64,000 nt of DNA from Strigops habroptila (taxonomy: Eukaryota; Chordata; Aves; Psittaciformes; Psittacidae). Location of the stretch: NCBI RefSeq assembly GCF_004027225.2, contig NC_046360.1:2902001-2966000 (forward strand), read 5' to 3'. Below, in pieces: positions 1 through 37,037 of the stretch (the first letter of the stretch is position 1; each line of letters starts with the position of its first letter). Below the pieces are notes generated by a model that worked only from the letters and a program-made list of their open reading frames with translations, did no database searches and was not told the origin of the DNA. Position numbers and translations under genes: made by a program.

Positions 1-3000
1 GATGAGAGAGGTTTTGACTCTAGTTTCCTGTTACCATGGGCAGCATCTGGTTCCCATCCTTAGTGAATTCTGTCTTAAAGCAGTTTATTTTTTAATCCAT
101 TATTTTTACTAGACACATTTTTTCACGATTCTACAGACACATCCATGCATCTGGAAAAGAAGGATTAACTCATAGGACTAACCTGCGAGAGGCAGAGTAA
201 AAAGGCTGATGAGTGTGATTGAGGGAAGGCTGAGCTAGTCATGCCCCATCAGAGCAGCCAGTCCTTGTAGCCTGGTGTCCTGTTTCTGACAGTGGCCAGT
301 CACAGCTATTAAGAGTTAAGAACACAGCAGACGTGCAGCCATCTTTCCTTTGCTTATCTTTCCAGTTAAGCTAGAAGATTGTCTCTTCATCTTTTGTTTA
401 GTGTCTCCTGGTGTAGAATATTTACCCCCCTGTGCATTTACCTAATGCTTTGTGGAACCTGTTGATCTTTTTGATCTCCACGGCATCCTGTGGCATCCCT
501 ACACCATGCAGATAAGTACCTCCTTAGGTTGTTTCAGATGTCCCTTAATATGACAAATGCACTTCATGTCCTCTGTAGCATGCATTTTCAGAAATCTGAA
601 TGAGATTTCTATTCATCTTCTCTGTGCTATCATTGATTTTTTTTATATCTCTGTTACTGCTTCTCAGTCTTCCCCACCTCACTCCCAAGCTGAAAAACAC
701 TGGTAATTTCCATCTTTTCTGGTACACAAACCATACCATATGTTTGATCATTTCTCTCACTGTTCTAGTTTCAGCATAGGCAGTTTCGAGATGCGGGTGG
801 ATATGGGACTCCACAAACACAAATAGTATTAAAGATGCGATGTTTAAAGAGTGGAGGCTAGAAGAACATGTCTTGTTCATCATGGCACAATGAAGGGGGA
901 GATGTTTGTTAAGTACTTCAGGGAGTATAAGCACCAGGGGAGGGGAAGAGTTATTTAAGCTAATGGACAGTGTTGGCATGAGAACAAGTGAGTATAAACA
1001 TAACATAAACAGATTTAGGCTGGAAAATAAGATTTCTGATCATTGTGCATAGTCTGGACTAAGCAGCACATAAGAAAACCAGTAGACAGCTGTGGTGGAA
1101 AGGGTGTTAGACTCTTAGAAATACCCTGTATTTTAAGTAATAAAAGGCAGTGATATTAGTCACCGTCTCTATACATGAATCCCATCGAGGTCCTTCGGCA
1201 TGTTCATGTGGCTCCTGGCTTTTTCCAGCAAGGAACCTTTTTCCCTTTTCATGGTATTTCACATTGAAAGTACTGGGAAGGGAAGAAGATCTACCAGTTT
1301 TTAATAACAGAGCTCCTGTATGTATGGCTGCAATTCTGTGAACCTATACACAACGGTATGCGTTGGATCAAACTCAAAAAATAGTAAGTAAATGGATAAA
1401 GAATCAGTGGACACAATAAATTCGATTGTCTGCAAAAATAGGGGGCAAAAGCATAAATTCAAGTGTTTTGCTCAACTTCAACTTGAAACTAGTGTGATTT
1501 TTCAGAAGTGTTGAGCATTGTTTTACATCAGGTTTTCTTTTAATGCAGGGGGAGAGGTGCTAGGTGGACAGAGAACATTCCTGGAAACCTTTGAATAAAT
1601 ACTTCCAGTTTTTACTTGCTTGCTTACTAAGAATTCCTACCATAGCTATTGCTGGGCCAGCTCCACCCATAGGAGCAGGAGCAGTGAGGTACTAGTTCCA
1701 GCAATTAGTGTTTTAACCCGAGTGGTGTCTGCAACAGATCTGAGCACGTAGAAATGGCACAACATCAAAACAACATCAGTTTCAGGAGCCTGCCCAGGGG
1801 CTACCACCAGGAAAGCAACATTCCTCGTAGTAGTAGTGGGAAAACTCTGCCAAATCCCCTAAGACAGACCAGTCCTTGGAGATCTATTCAGGGTACTTCC
1901 TGTGGGAATATGAATGTGTTAGAAAGCAAATGCTGACAATTAAAAACAAGTACTTAAGCATTAAAGTAAAAATGGAGTCCTTCTAGTGCTGGAAAAAGTC
2001 TGGGAGGGGCGGGGGGAATAGCAGATATACAGCAAAACCGTTGTGTAATTTGTTGTAAGATGTATTTTTCTGGTTGAGATTCAAGTAAGTTTTAGATCCA
2101 TCATTCCAAGTGGCACAGGAGCAAAACTGGGATTAAAACTGTCACATTTTGTCCTTGCCAGGCGCCAGCTTAAAGGTGTTTGAAGTGATCTCACACAGCA
2201 CTGCCTGAACTCTGCTTGGTGTCAACAGCAATTCTAAATGCCAATAGTCTGCAGGAAGATTTGCATATACAAACATGTGTGTATTGTGAATCCTTTTGTT
2301 GATAAAAAGTCCTGATTATGAAGTTCATCATCTACTGCAAATCAGACATTTCTTGGTAGTTATCAGATGCTAATAATTAATTTCTCTTCCAGAAAATAAC
2401 TTAAGTACAAAAGAAAATGAGGATTAAAATAAATTCAAGTTTGTTTTTCTCTTCACTGATTTAAATTGCGATTGGAATCAGTGATTTAAATAATTTTGAA
2501 TAATTTCTGTTCTTTTACTACGGTAGGATTGTAGATGCCATGTGGTAGAAGAGAGCTGAAATCTATTCAGAAAGATACCCCGGGTCTGGCTCCTGACAAA
2601 TCTATTAAGAAACAAAACCACATAGTTGAGGTTTGGGGGATTTTTTTTTTTAGGGGACTTCCCACAGTAGCTGTATGAAACTGAGCCTTTTCCCTGCTGC
2701 GTTTGGGAGCAGGAGGAAAACTCGTGCACTAGAACCAAAGACTGCTTCGGGTACTGTGCAAAGGAGTAAAGGCTGGTGAAGAGTTTCTGTCAAGCACCTG
2801 CTTTCCTGTGGCAGCTCCTTGCCTGACTTGTTTATTTTATTTAGCATTGCTTCAGTCTCTTACGAACATTAGTCCTCAAGACAAATTCATTTCTGTGGTA
2901 ACTCCATGCAGGCCAGAGGAGTTTCAGGTTTTGCTATATGTGTATCATACAGAACGTGCCCAAAGAGCTTCACTGTGTATTGCCTCAGTGTTTTCCTAAA

Positions 3001-6000
3001 AGCTTTGCCTGGTGACTTGACAGATTATTTCTCACTTTAAGAGCCTGTACTTGAAATATTGTGTCCCTTCAGGGAGTAATTATAAATAGCAAGGACTTGA
3101 ATGAGCACCTTTTTAATCTTACATCTTTGACTTCATATTTTCCCTTCTTATCAACTCTCAGCCACTTGCTTTGAAATCTGACCAATGCCTTTCTGTGATT
3201 AATCCATCAAATAGGTAAATTAGAGCCATTTTGACTCTGAGTAGAAATTTGAAGGGATTGAGAAAAATGAACAGACGTCTCTATTTTCAAGCCGTTGTGC
3301 TCCAAGTATCACACGAGAAGATTTATGTGTTCTGTCCCATTGTCAGTCTCCTACCATATGCATGAATATTCAGTAAGAGGAGTTCTTCCCAACTACGTCT
3401 TGACTCCCATTTTTCAAGAGAGCAGCTTTCTCTTTATTTCATGACAGTAAAAGTGCAGATAAAAACTACTTTAAGTCTTAAGACCTTTTTCTTAGCGTGT
3501 GTGAAATGAGTTGGCAGGTCTTGGTTTTTGTCACCAGGAGCTTGTATGCATTGTCTACAGTGCTGAGTTGGCCAACAAAACCAAACAAGCTCAGGTTTGA
3601 ATCTGGTTTAAGTATTCCAGCATCCTCATGTTTTCCCCCACCCCGACATTAAAACCATTCAAGCTTTGAGTTACTTGTCTGAGATTTAATAGTTTTGTTT
3701 CTGGATCGAAGCGCGTTGGCAGAGCAATGGGGAAGGCGTTTGTCATTCCACGTGCTGCACAATTATGGACATTAATCCCGTGTGCACTTTTCAGAACAGA
3801 ATTGAATTGTATGTTCTGTCCCGGAGAAGATGGCTTCCTTTTAGTTCCATAGCCCATAGAAATTAAATGCTGCTGAGAATATAAATGAGGTCTTGTTTCA
3901 ACTTCATGACTTTCCTGCAGGCACTAGTAGACCAGATAGAAGAGGTACAGAAGTGCTCTCCTTTTCGAAAATCAGCAAATATAAAAGAAGAAATGGATAA
4001 ATTCTGATAAAAGCACAGTCTAGTGTGGTTTGGTTCTTTATATCCTGGATGTTTCCCTACATATCCAAGTCAGGTTTGTAGGTGACAGCAGAGCACCTGA
4101 GCTCTCATGAAGCAAACTGTACTTGGGCTTTTCCCTTGCTTACCATTGGTTTGCCTCTGAATGCTTGTTTGGTCTCTAGATTTTAAAGCTGCTGCCCACA
4201 GGTTGGACACAAGTGACTGTCTTGCAGCATTCCGAGTGTCAGAGTGCGCTTCCAGGAAAGCAGGTTACATATGCTGGTTAATCCACTCTTTCAGCCACAT
4301 CTATTTGCATGTTCCTCCACAGCGTGGCAGTCGCTTCTTATCTCTTTAGGAGCCTATTTCACTAGTTTTTGCGTTTACTGACAGAATATGGCTCTTGGAA
4401 ACACAAACTGTGCTGTAGAAACACTCTGTGGCATAAGGATCTGTGGAAGAAGGAAGCACGGCAGGTTTCCCTCCTTTCCCAGTGGATAGTCCCAATCACA
4501 CCACGGCTCTTCCAGTAGAGAAGAGCTTGTCTTTTGTTGTAGATGAACTTGATATTTGACTACTCTGCAGTTTTGTTTATTATATTTTTAAGCTGACATG
4601 ATGTTGGAGTTTGGGGGGGTGCGTTGTTTTGAAGGCCTGTTAGAGAGATGGAGTTCCTATCAGCACATTCTGTCTGGGCTGCTACTGTTCTGGCTGCTGC
4701 TCCTCTACTGCACTCTAATAGTCCATGGCTGTCCTTCAAGACGTATTCATACAACCCTTGCTGCCTTTGCTTCTCCTGTGTTGAATGCTGGTTAGGGAAT
4801 GTACGTGCAGTAGGCATTACATGGAGAGAGGGATCATTATATCTTGTCTGGAGTTGTTTTATTTGATCTAAGGTTGATCAATCAGACTGATTATTAAAGA
4901 GATTGTGATGGATACTCAGTGCATCCGGTGATGACTCTTGTGTCATAGTTCAGATAGATAGTAGGAAGTAGTAAGATCATGATAGTAGATGGATATTTAG
5001 GTTGTCAGAATGTCATTGCTGGTGTTGAGAATGTGACTGAAATATTGGTAGAACTCTTGAGAAAAGTGTCATGAAATTTGCCCAGGCCCAACCATTAAGA
5101 TCATATTTCACGTGAATGGACACTTACACCAAAACAATGAAGCCTGGAAAGCTATTGGGTAACTCTCTTATTCTGATACAGGTCAATAATAGTGATTCAT
5201 AAACATCTCAGTGAGTTTCCTTTTCAAAAACATATGTGCTGGCCTGTAGAAAGCAGCAGCAGCTCAAATCACAAGATCTTTTCCCAAGGACTTACAGATA
5301 AACAAGTTTGAGGTTGTTTTCCAGTTGTTTCCCTGTAAATATTTTTTTAATGCCAGCTCAGTACAGTATTCTATAGAGATACATAAAAAGTTTCAAGGGA
5401 AGATTAATCAAAGGTGTTTGTGCCACATTAAAAACTTTATTTCACCTCATTGAGAATCATAGGATCATGAACTCTGGTGATAATATGAAAACACAGAGCC
5501 TGTCCAGCATTGGCTGAAATTGGTTGGTAGGAGAGATGCTCAAAGTGAGTATAAGGTAGGGGTTGTAGTCTTCCTCCCCCCACCTTGGTTTTCCTACTTA
5601 AGGATATTTGCATGAGAATAAAATCTGGTTCTTTGGCACTCATCTGCTCCCGCTGTTTATTCTTCGCTTGAGGTTATTGTCTCAGATTGTGACAACGTAA
5701 TTGGTTTCTGTGGAGAAGATTATGATATTGACGAGACATATATGACTACAGGTGAGGTGCAATCAAAGCAACAGTGGAGAATAGAAGGTACTGTCTGTTT
5801 TCCTGCAGTTTTCACTAAGGCTCATTCAGCAGTTTAATTAAGGATGTTATTTATTGCTGAATTATATCATGCAAAGCTGAAGTGTGGACACAGTTACACT
5901 GATACAGGCGTGACCAGGGTCAGGGCTGCTTATTTTGTTTTCTAATCTGATGTAAACTGTGCTAGGCTGGTCAAATACACGCTGTTGCTCACTATTTGTC

Positions 6001-7924
6001 GTAATTTAGTGTTCTCTGGTGTAGACAAGCTGAAAGAATTGAGCTGGAAAATGCTCTCTTAATAGTTCTTTCTGTGTATTAAATATTTCTTTGAATGGTT
6101 AGCTGCTCTTGTACAAGATGAGATCTTTTGAGACCGATTATCATCAGAAAAGTTTATTTTATGGTGCTGTTTTCCTGCCCCAATTCCCAGTTTACTATTT
6201 TATATCATATCCTATCCAAATGGGCTTTTTGAAACACCATCTCAGCAAAGTTTTCCTAGCAGTTGGAAATGACTCGGAGATCTTGTTGGCACGTGTGGCT
6301 TCACTCCTAACGCGGGCTTCGTAATTAGAGCTCATTTGTCACTTGTGTTGCAGTTGTAAGCAGCAGAGTGGAACACGCTCTCCGGTGGCTGAGGAGCGAG
6401 CTTCACTGTGGGTTACACTTGGTGACCTGCTGCAGCCCAGATAGGCTGATGCAAATACCCAGAGTGCCTGTACGTGTTGCAGATGAGAGGAGTAGGATGA
6501 TCTATGTCATGACTTAATGTGCTATGAATGACATTTTGCCGTGGTGTGACTGGTGGATTGTCCTTGGGGGATGTCACAAGTTGTCTTTTTTCTCCTGTCT
6601 GGATTATGGAGCTGGAAGGCTGGAGGGATGAACAAGTGTGAGGCAGGTCATGTAGAGCCTCGTGTGGAATTGGCATGGGCTGGTGGAGACTTGGGTCTTG
6701 GCAGGTGTGGGACCAGGCATCCTCCTTCTGGATGTCATCTGTTCTCCTGCCCCTGCTGGAGGCCAGCTGGATAATGGAACCACAATCGCTGCTGTAATGG
6801 TGCCGGTTACCCTTGCTTCCTAGTTAAAGCTCTCCTTTGTAGCCCTGTCATGAGACGTACATCCCCCCTTCCTCTCCCCTCCAGAAAACACTGGATTCTG
6901 ATACTACCTTGTGATTCTGAAAGCCAAGGCCTTAGGCACATGCCTTTCGTGCCTCAGCTTTCATCTGCTCCTGGTTGTGTATGAACACAATGGGGGAAGA
7001 GAGAAACCTGAGGAGACAGGCTGAACGTACCCAACCATCATGTGTTGCAAGTAAATGCTTCGCTCCTGGCATCACAGATGAGCAGAACTGGGAGAACACC
7101 CTCACGTACCCGTAGTTTGAGTTTGTGGGAGGACAGACATACAAACAGGCAGTGGATATATTAGGTGTTCAAAATGAGGAAGGGACATCATTAGGTGAGT
7201 CACTTGGCTTTATCAGCAGTCGCGTGTAAAGATGTGCTTAAAGTTTGACTGTATTTTGTTACTTAAACTTGAGTGAGCAGGCTTTGTGCAGAGCATGGTG
7301 TCCCAAGGGCTGTGAGTGGGCCTGAGGCAGCATTGCCACCAGCTCCTGCCTGTTGCTGCCTCTTCTTCTGGCCTACCTGAAGTGTTTGTGTGGCCATGTG
7401 GTAGTTCAGACCAGGGAACTGAACTGAAACTAGTTTGGCAAAAATCCTGATGGAGGGACCATTAGATGTGCTGCCTTATGGCTTCTTGGTTGCTCAGCAC
7501 ATGCAAATATTTAATCTCATGTTTAATTCTGTGTTGTGGGCGTAGGAGCCGGAGGCAAAATCCTAACAACTTGCATGGAATCGGGATTTCCCCTGAAAGC
7601 AGGCCCATAAATCCAATGGGAAGTTTAAATCTCAGCACTCAAATCCAGGCCTGTGTGTCTTGACCCTCAGCTGCAAGCTCTCCAGGGCAAAGGCAGCGTC
7701 CGGTTGAGGTGCTGGCCCTGCTGTGACCTTTGGATCTAGAACAGGTCCCTGATGGACTGATGTGTAACATCTCGTACTGCAGGGAGGATATTTTATAGTA
7801 AAACCTGAGTACTGGGGTCAAGGTAGGGCTGGAAATGGTTCCTCAGGAGCAAGCAGAAAAGGGGGTGCCCGTACAGGGAGCAGCTTGAGGCCAGATGTGA
7901 GCAACTCTGCAAGCCGGCTTGCCT
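1..7924. other. Non-coding: probable intron of the KDM2B long isoform
   Basis: No exon could be supported on either strand. I looked for the conserved segment that precedes NRAVG in the long protein (ending VTWPKKTPK) and did not find it. AT-rich with stops in all frames; scattered short homopolymers (T run near 2641-2651). No recognised mobile element. Confidence 0.55.
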
Positions 7925-7967
7925 TGTATCCCATCCCATCCTATCCCATCCTATTCCATCCTTTCCC
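7925..7967 (+). repeat. Pentamer repeat (TATCC/CATCC)n
   Basis: About eight imperfect units of TATCC or CATCC in a row, just 5' of the CpG island. Confidence 0.8.
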
Positions 7968-8469
7968 GGCGCTGGTTCTGCCGCAGCAGGGGCATCACCA
8001 CTTGCAATCCCGAAGTTTGCTCGGTGCCTTTCCTCCTCCCGAGGGATTGAGGTTCCCTCCTCCCGTCCCGACCCCAGCAGCAGGAGGCGAGCCGGCAGGT
8101 AGCGAGGGCTGTGTGTCCGTGTGTCTGTCTGTCTGTGCGCGCCTCCTTTGTCTCCGGCAGCCCGTGCAGCGCCGAGCACCCTGCGGGCGGCCGCGCATCC
8201 CTCCCCGCCCCGCCCCGCTCGGCACACCCAGGCAGGCCGAGCATCGGCCCGGCCCCCTCGGCCGATCGCGGGGCTCATTACCAGCGGGGGGCTAATTACC
8301 AGCGGGGCCTTAAAGCCACCCCCACCACCACCACCCCCCCCCGGGCTCCGGTGGGGGGCGGCCGGCGCTGCCCCGGCCGAGCGGCCGCGCTGTCCCCACA
8401 GGCCGGCTTTGTGCGAGCGGGCCGCGATTGGCCGTGCCGGCAGGGCCAGCCCCTTCCTGGCTGCCTGGC

Positions 8470-8598
8470 ATGAATATGCACGGCCCCCCTTCCTCCTCCT
8501 CCTCCTCCTGCATGTGTGTGTGTGTGTGCGGGGAGCGGGGCTCCGCCAGCAGCGCCGCTCCAGCCATGTCAGCTCGGCTCCGCCTGGGCCCACCATGA
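8470..8598 (+). other. Upstream ORF (42 codons) before the KDM2B short-isoform start
   Basis: ATG 8470 (in-frame ATGs also at 8476, 8512 and 8566) reads through a Ser run and a Cys/Val (TG)n run to TGA 8596-8598. The stop overlaps the next ATG (8595) as ATGA. Whether all of it is transcribed depends on the unknown start site; ATG 8566 is the most likely to be in the mRNA. Confidence 0.45.
8487..8528 (+). repeat. (TCC)n followed by (TG)n microsatellite
   Basis: A TCC triplet run is followed, after GCA, by a TG dinucleotide run. It lies in the putative 5' UTR of the KDM2B short isoform, where length change would also change the upstream ORF. Confidence 0.8.
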
Positions 8599-8601
8599 GC
8601 C

Positions 8602-33982
<25,381 letters not shown>

Positions 33983-35080
33983 TTAAAGGACACGTGTAAA
34001 TACTGGGGCGAGGGGGGGGACGGGACTGAGAACACACGTAGGGATTTTATTTTCAATTGGGAACTTGGAATATTGGAAAATACCACGATGGGATTTTACA
34101 AACTCCTGTTGAGAACAACGTGAAACTACCCATGTTATGAATTTCAACTTGTGCCACTGGTGAACTCGGTCTCCCTGGGGTGTCCTGCACTGGCTCTTAT
34201 GCAAATTCATAAGGCGACTGTTACTGGTGATAGTTGTTCACACCCGGAAGACGACTGAGCTCCAAGAAATACTGTTATTTAAAGTACCACAGCATGTGCT
34301 TGGTAGTGTAAATTTGATTTCTGCTTTTCATTTCTTAAAACAACCACCACAAAAAAAAAAAAGAAAAGAGAAGTTGGTGTCATTACAGCGGACCACGCAC
34401 TACATCTCTCTGCCTTCTTAACCACGTTTTGTTTTGTTACATCTTACATTATGCAGAACTATTTTTGTACAAAAATTGTTTAAAAATTATTTATGCAATG
34501 TTTGAATGCATTACCAGTGTTTCGGTTTTGATTGCCAATTTTTATCTTTACTTATGGTAGGCGAGAACTTAACCTATACTTCGTAGACAGTATCTATCTA
34601 CAGCCGTGCCCAGGTCAGGAAAAAGTAGGTTCATACTTTCAACCTTCAAGCATGTTTTAATGGAAGTTTATATCCTGCTTTGTATACTTCAGAAGTGACA
34701 TAAGCATGTTGTGGAAATAAGGTGTAAATTATAGTTGAAGTAAAAAACACTTTTATCTGTATAGAAATCACCTTTTTTCTCAAAATTTTAAAGAATTCCA
34801 ATTTCAGCTTTTGCACATAGGAGGGTTTCACTCTGTAGCATGAGCTCTTGTACTCAATATAAAATTAATTTATACAGTGAGTCCAGCGGTAGAATAAATG
34901 GTCAAACGTAGTCTCTCTTTCTTTGAAGTGTGAGTTGAGTTCTCATTTAAGGTTTATAACATGGTTATTTCCTGATTGTAAAATTCTGCATTCATAAGTG
35001 CCATTGTTGTACGGTGTTGTTTTCGTAGACCTTCCTGATGCAGTTTTACCTTTGTTGAATTTGTATAAACAATTGTACAA
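33983..35080 (+). other. KDM2B: KDM2B 3' UTR (probable extent)
   Basis: AT-rich sequence after the TAG stop, with a poly-A tract (34349-34361), TTTTTGTACAAAAATTG and several ATTTA-like stretches. An AATAAA is at 34893-34898. The end point is inferred; further transcript could run to about 35080, where a TATAAAC variant occurs. Confidence 0.6.
34893..34898 (+). terminator. KDM2B: Candidate poly(A) signal of KDM2B
   Basis: AATAAA about 910 bases after the stop, followed by a T/G-rich stretch (gtctctctttctttgaagtgtg). Another AATAAA at 35455-35460 is possible but less well placed. Confidence 0.5.
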
Positions 35081-35332
35081 AAACAGGCGCTGGCTCCGCG
35101 GGTTTCTGTTCCGTGGCACAGGGGGGAGCTGCGTGTGGGGTTCCAGGAGGGCTCTCAGTCTTGACCAGCAGCCCCTCCGCTTGTTGTGTTACATGGAGTG
35201 TGTTCACAGCGCTTGATCCCTGTCCTGTACCTCCAGGAACACTGACAGCACAAGAACAACGTTAAAGCTTGAGCTCAGGCCCCAGCAGCGGTTGAGAAAA
35301 GAGGCAGAGGCTGAGAAAGTCCATCAGAAATC

Positions 35333-35338
35333 TTTATT
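35333..35338 (-). terminator. RNF34: Candidate distal poly(A) signal of RNF34
   Basis: AATAAA on the minus strand, about 1.5 kb past the stop. If used, the RNF34 3' UTR comes within about 0.3 kb of the KDM2B 3' UTR end. Confidence 0.4.
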
Positions 35339-36756
35339 ATGCTTTTGTGGCGAATGATCAGCACGGAGATTACAGAGAGGGGGTTCTCCTCACTGGCCAA
35401 CCTGCTGAACAGAGGCTCCGGGCACTCAGTGCCATTAAAAAGTTACTGCTAAAAAATAAAGCCAGTGAGAGGTTTGCTCCCTTCTGAACAATAACCCGCG
35501 GCGGCTGCAAGCTGTGCGCTGCTCTGAGGAGGAGCTGCTTTCTCAAGCCAGCGTTAACTTCACATAAAAGAGGAGAGCAGGCCTGGCAGAGCTGGGAGTT
35601 CTCCAGTACGACAGGGCCCTGGCTCTGTTACTTTGCTGCCACACAGGAAATCAAAAGGAGAAGCTGCAGCTGCACTGAGCAGCCCTGCTTAAAGGAACAA
35701 CTGCCTGGAAAACCCATGTCCCTGCTTTGCCTCTCCTGGGTTTTTGCAGTGGACGCAGCCATGGCCATGACTGGCTGCGCATTTGTCCCTAAAACATGAG
35801 CAAGTTTCCCCAGTATCCTACAGGCCACTTAAAACCCTGCTCCGAGTAGAGCACAAAGCCAGCTGGGACCAGAGCCAAGGGCTGACAGCAACACCAGGAG
35901 TCAGCAGCTGAGGGGAAGAGGGGTTGTTAGTGACACAGCCCTGGTTAAAAGCCTGTGAATGTGAGGTTTCAAACAAATACTGCATCTCCCTTCCCCTGAA
36001 CAACACCCCCCTGTTTAAGGTCAGTAACACCATGAGTACATTCCACGTGTTAGCAGCAAGAAGTTTCATGACCCTGATTAGTATTCACAGTACAGATGGA
36101 GTACAATCATCACACGTAAGAGTAATAGTTACAATAGGCATGAGTGGCTTAAGGACCACAGTAATATGGTTACTATATACCCCCTTTTTAAAAAAATAGG
36201 TTATTCCTAAACTAAAAAACACTTAGTAATGGGTAGTTGGACACCACACAGCAGGGCCCTGCACAATGACTGTGCCCTACAACGTGATGGAGGTTTTTTG
36301 TACGGTTCCAGGGAATGGCCAGGACAGCACGTGTGTAACGGCAAGACATTGCTTAAGGGCCTCTGTGCAGGTACCATTCATGGCAGTGCTTCCTACAGGC
36401 GCAGCTTACTGCTACCGCTGCTGCAGGAGCAGCGTTGCAGCACTTACATTCTATAATTACATAAAAGCTGAATATTCAACTGAGATTTGTTGCTTCTAAT
36501 GCACTAGACAAGGTCACACGCAAACACAGGCAAGCAGTGGTGTTCCTGACTGCTTGCTGAGTCCTGAACGTGTTCGTTTGAGGTGGTATTATTCAGAAGA
36601 GAGCAAGGACTGCTGTAAACAGTTTGATCCAACAGTGTGCGGGGTTGTAAGGCGAGTTACCGTACACACGGGCACCGTCCTGCCCAACCCCGGCACTCGG
36701 TTACGCCGTAGAAAAATCTTTCACAAACTTCTAGGATCCTAATCTTCAAAATGGTG

Positions 36757-36762
36757 TTTATT
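36757..36762 (-). terminator. RNF34: Candidate proximal poly(A) signal of RNF34
   Basis: AATAAA on the minus strand, 88 bases after the stop. The distal one is at 35333-35338. Confidence 0.5.
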
Positions 36763-36849
36763 GAAAAGCTGAAACGCACCCCAAGGTTCGGCATTCCTGC
36801 CCACAGGAATCCTGGCTGGGTGACTGCACCGTCGGGCTTTGGTCTGCGC

Positions 36850-37037
36850 TTAAGACTTGAAGACGTGCACAGCCCGGACAACGTACTGGCGGCAGATGGG
36901 GCACTCGCTCATCCTCTTGCCACACTTGGTGCAAGTGACCATGTGGCCGCATTCCAGCAGGACACAGTCGATGACAGCGTCCATGCAGATCCGACACAGG
37001 TTGTCGTCGTCGTCCGTCAGCTGCATCTTCTCACCCT
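36850..37037 (-). CDS. RNF34: RNF34 terminal coding exon, RING domain, aa 291-352
   Basis: The acceptor is gggtttcag; the stop TAA is at 36852-36850. Codes [20 protein letters not shown], then the complete [24 protein letters not shown] and the conserved tail [13 protein letters not shown]. Confidence 0.97.

Larger units (their letters stand above)
35081..36849 (-). other. KDM2B/RNF34 convergent intergenic or RNF34 3' UTR
   Basis: No coding region. A minus-strand AATAAA sits 88 bases past the RNF34 stop (36762-36757) and another at 35338-35333. The region could be a long RNF34 3' UTR, or intergenic if the first signal is used. Confidence 0.55.
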
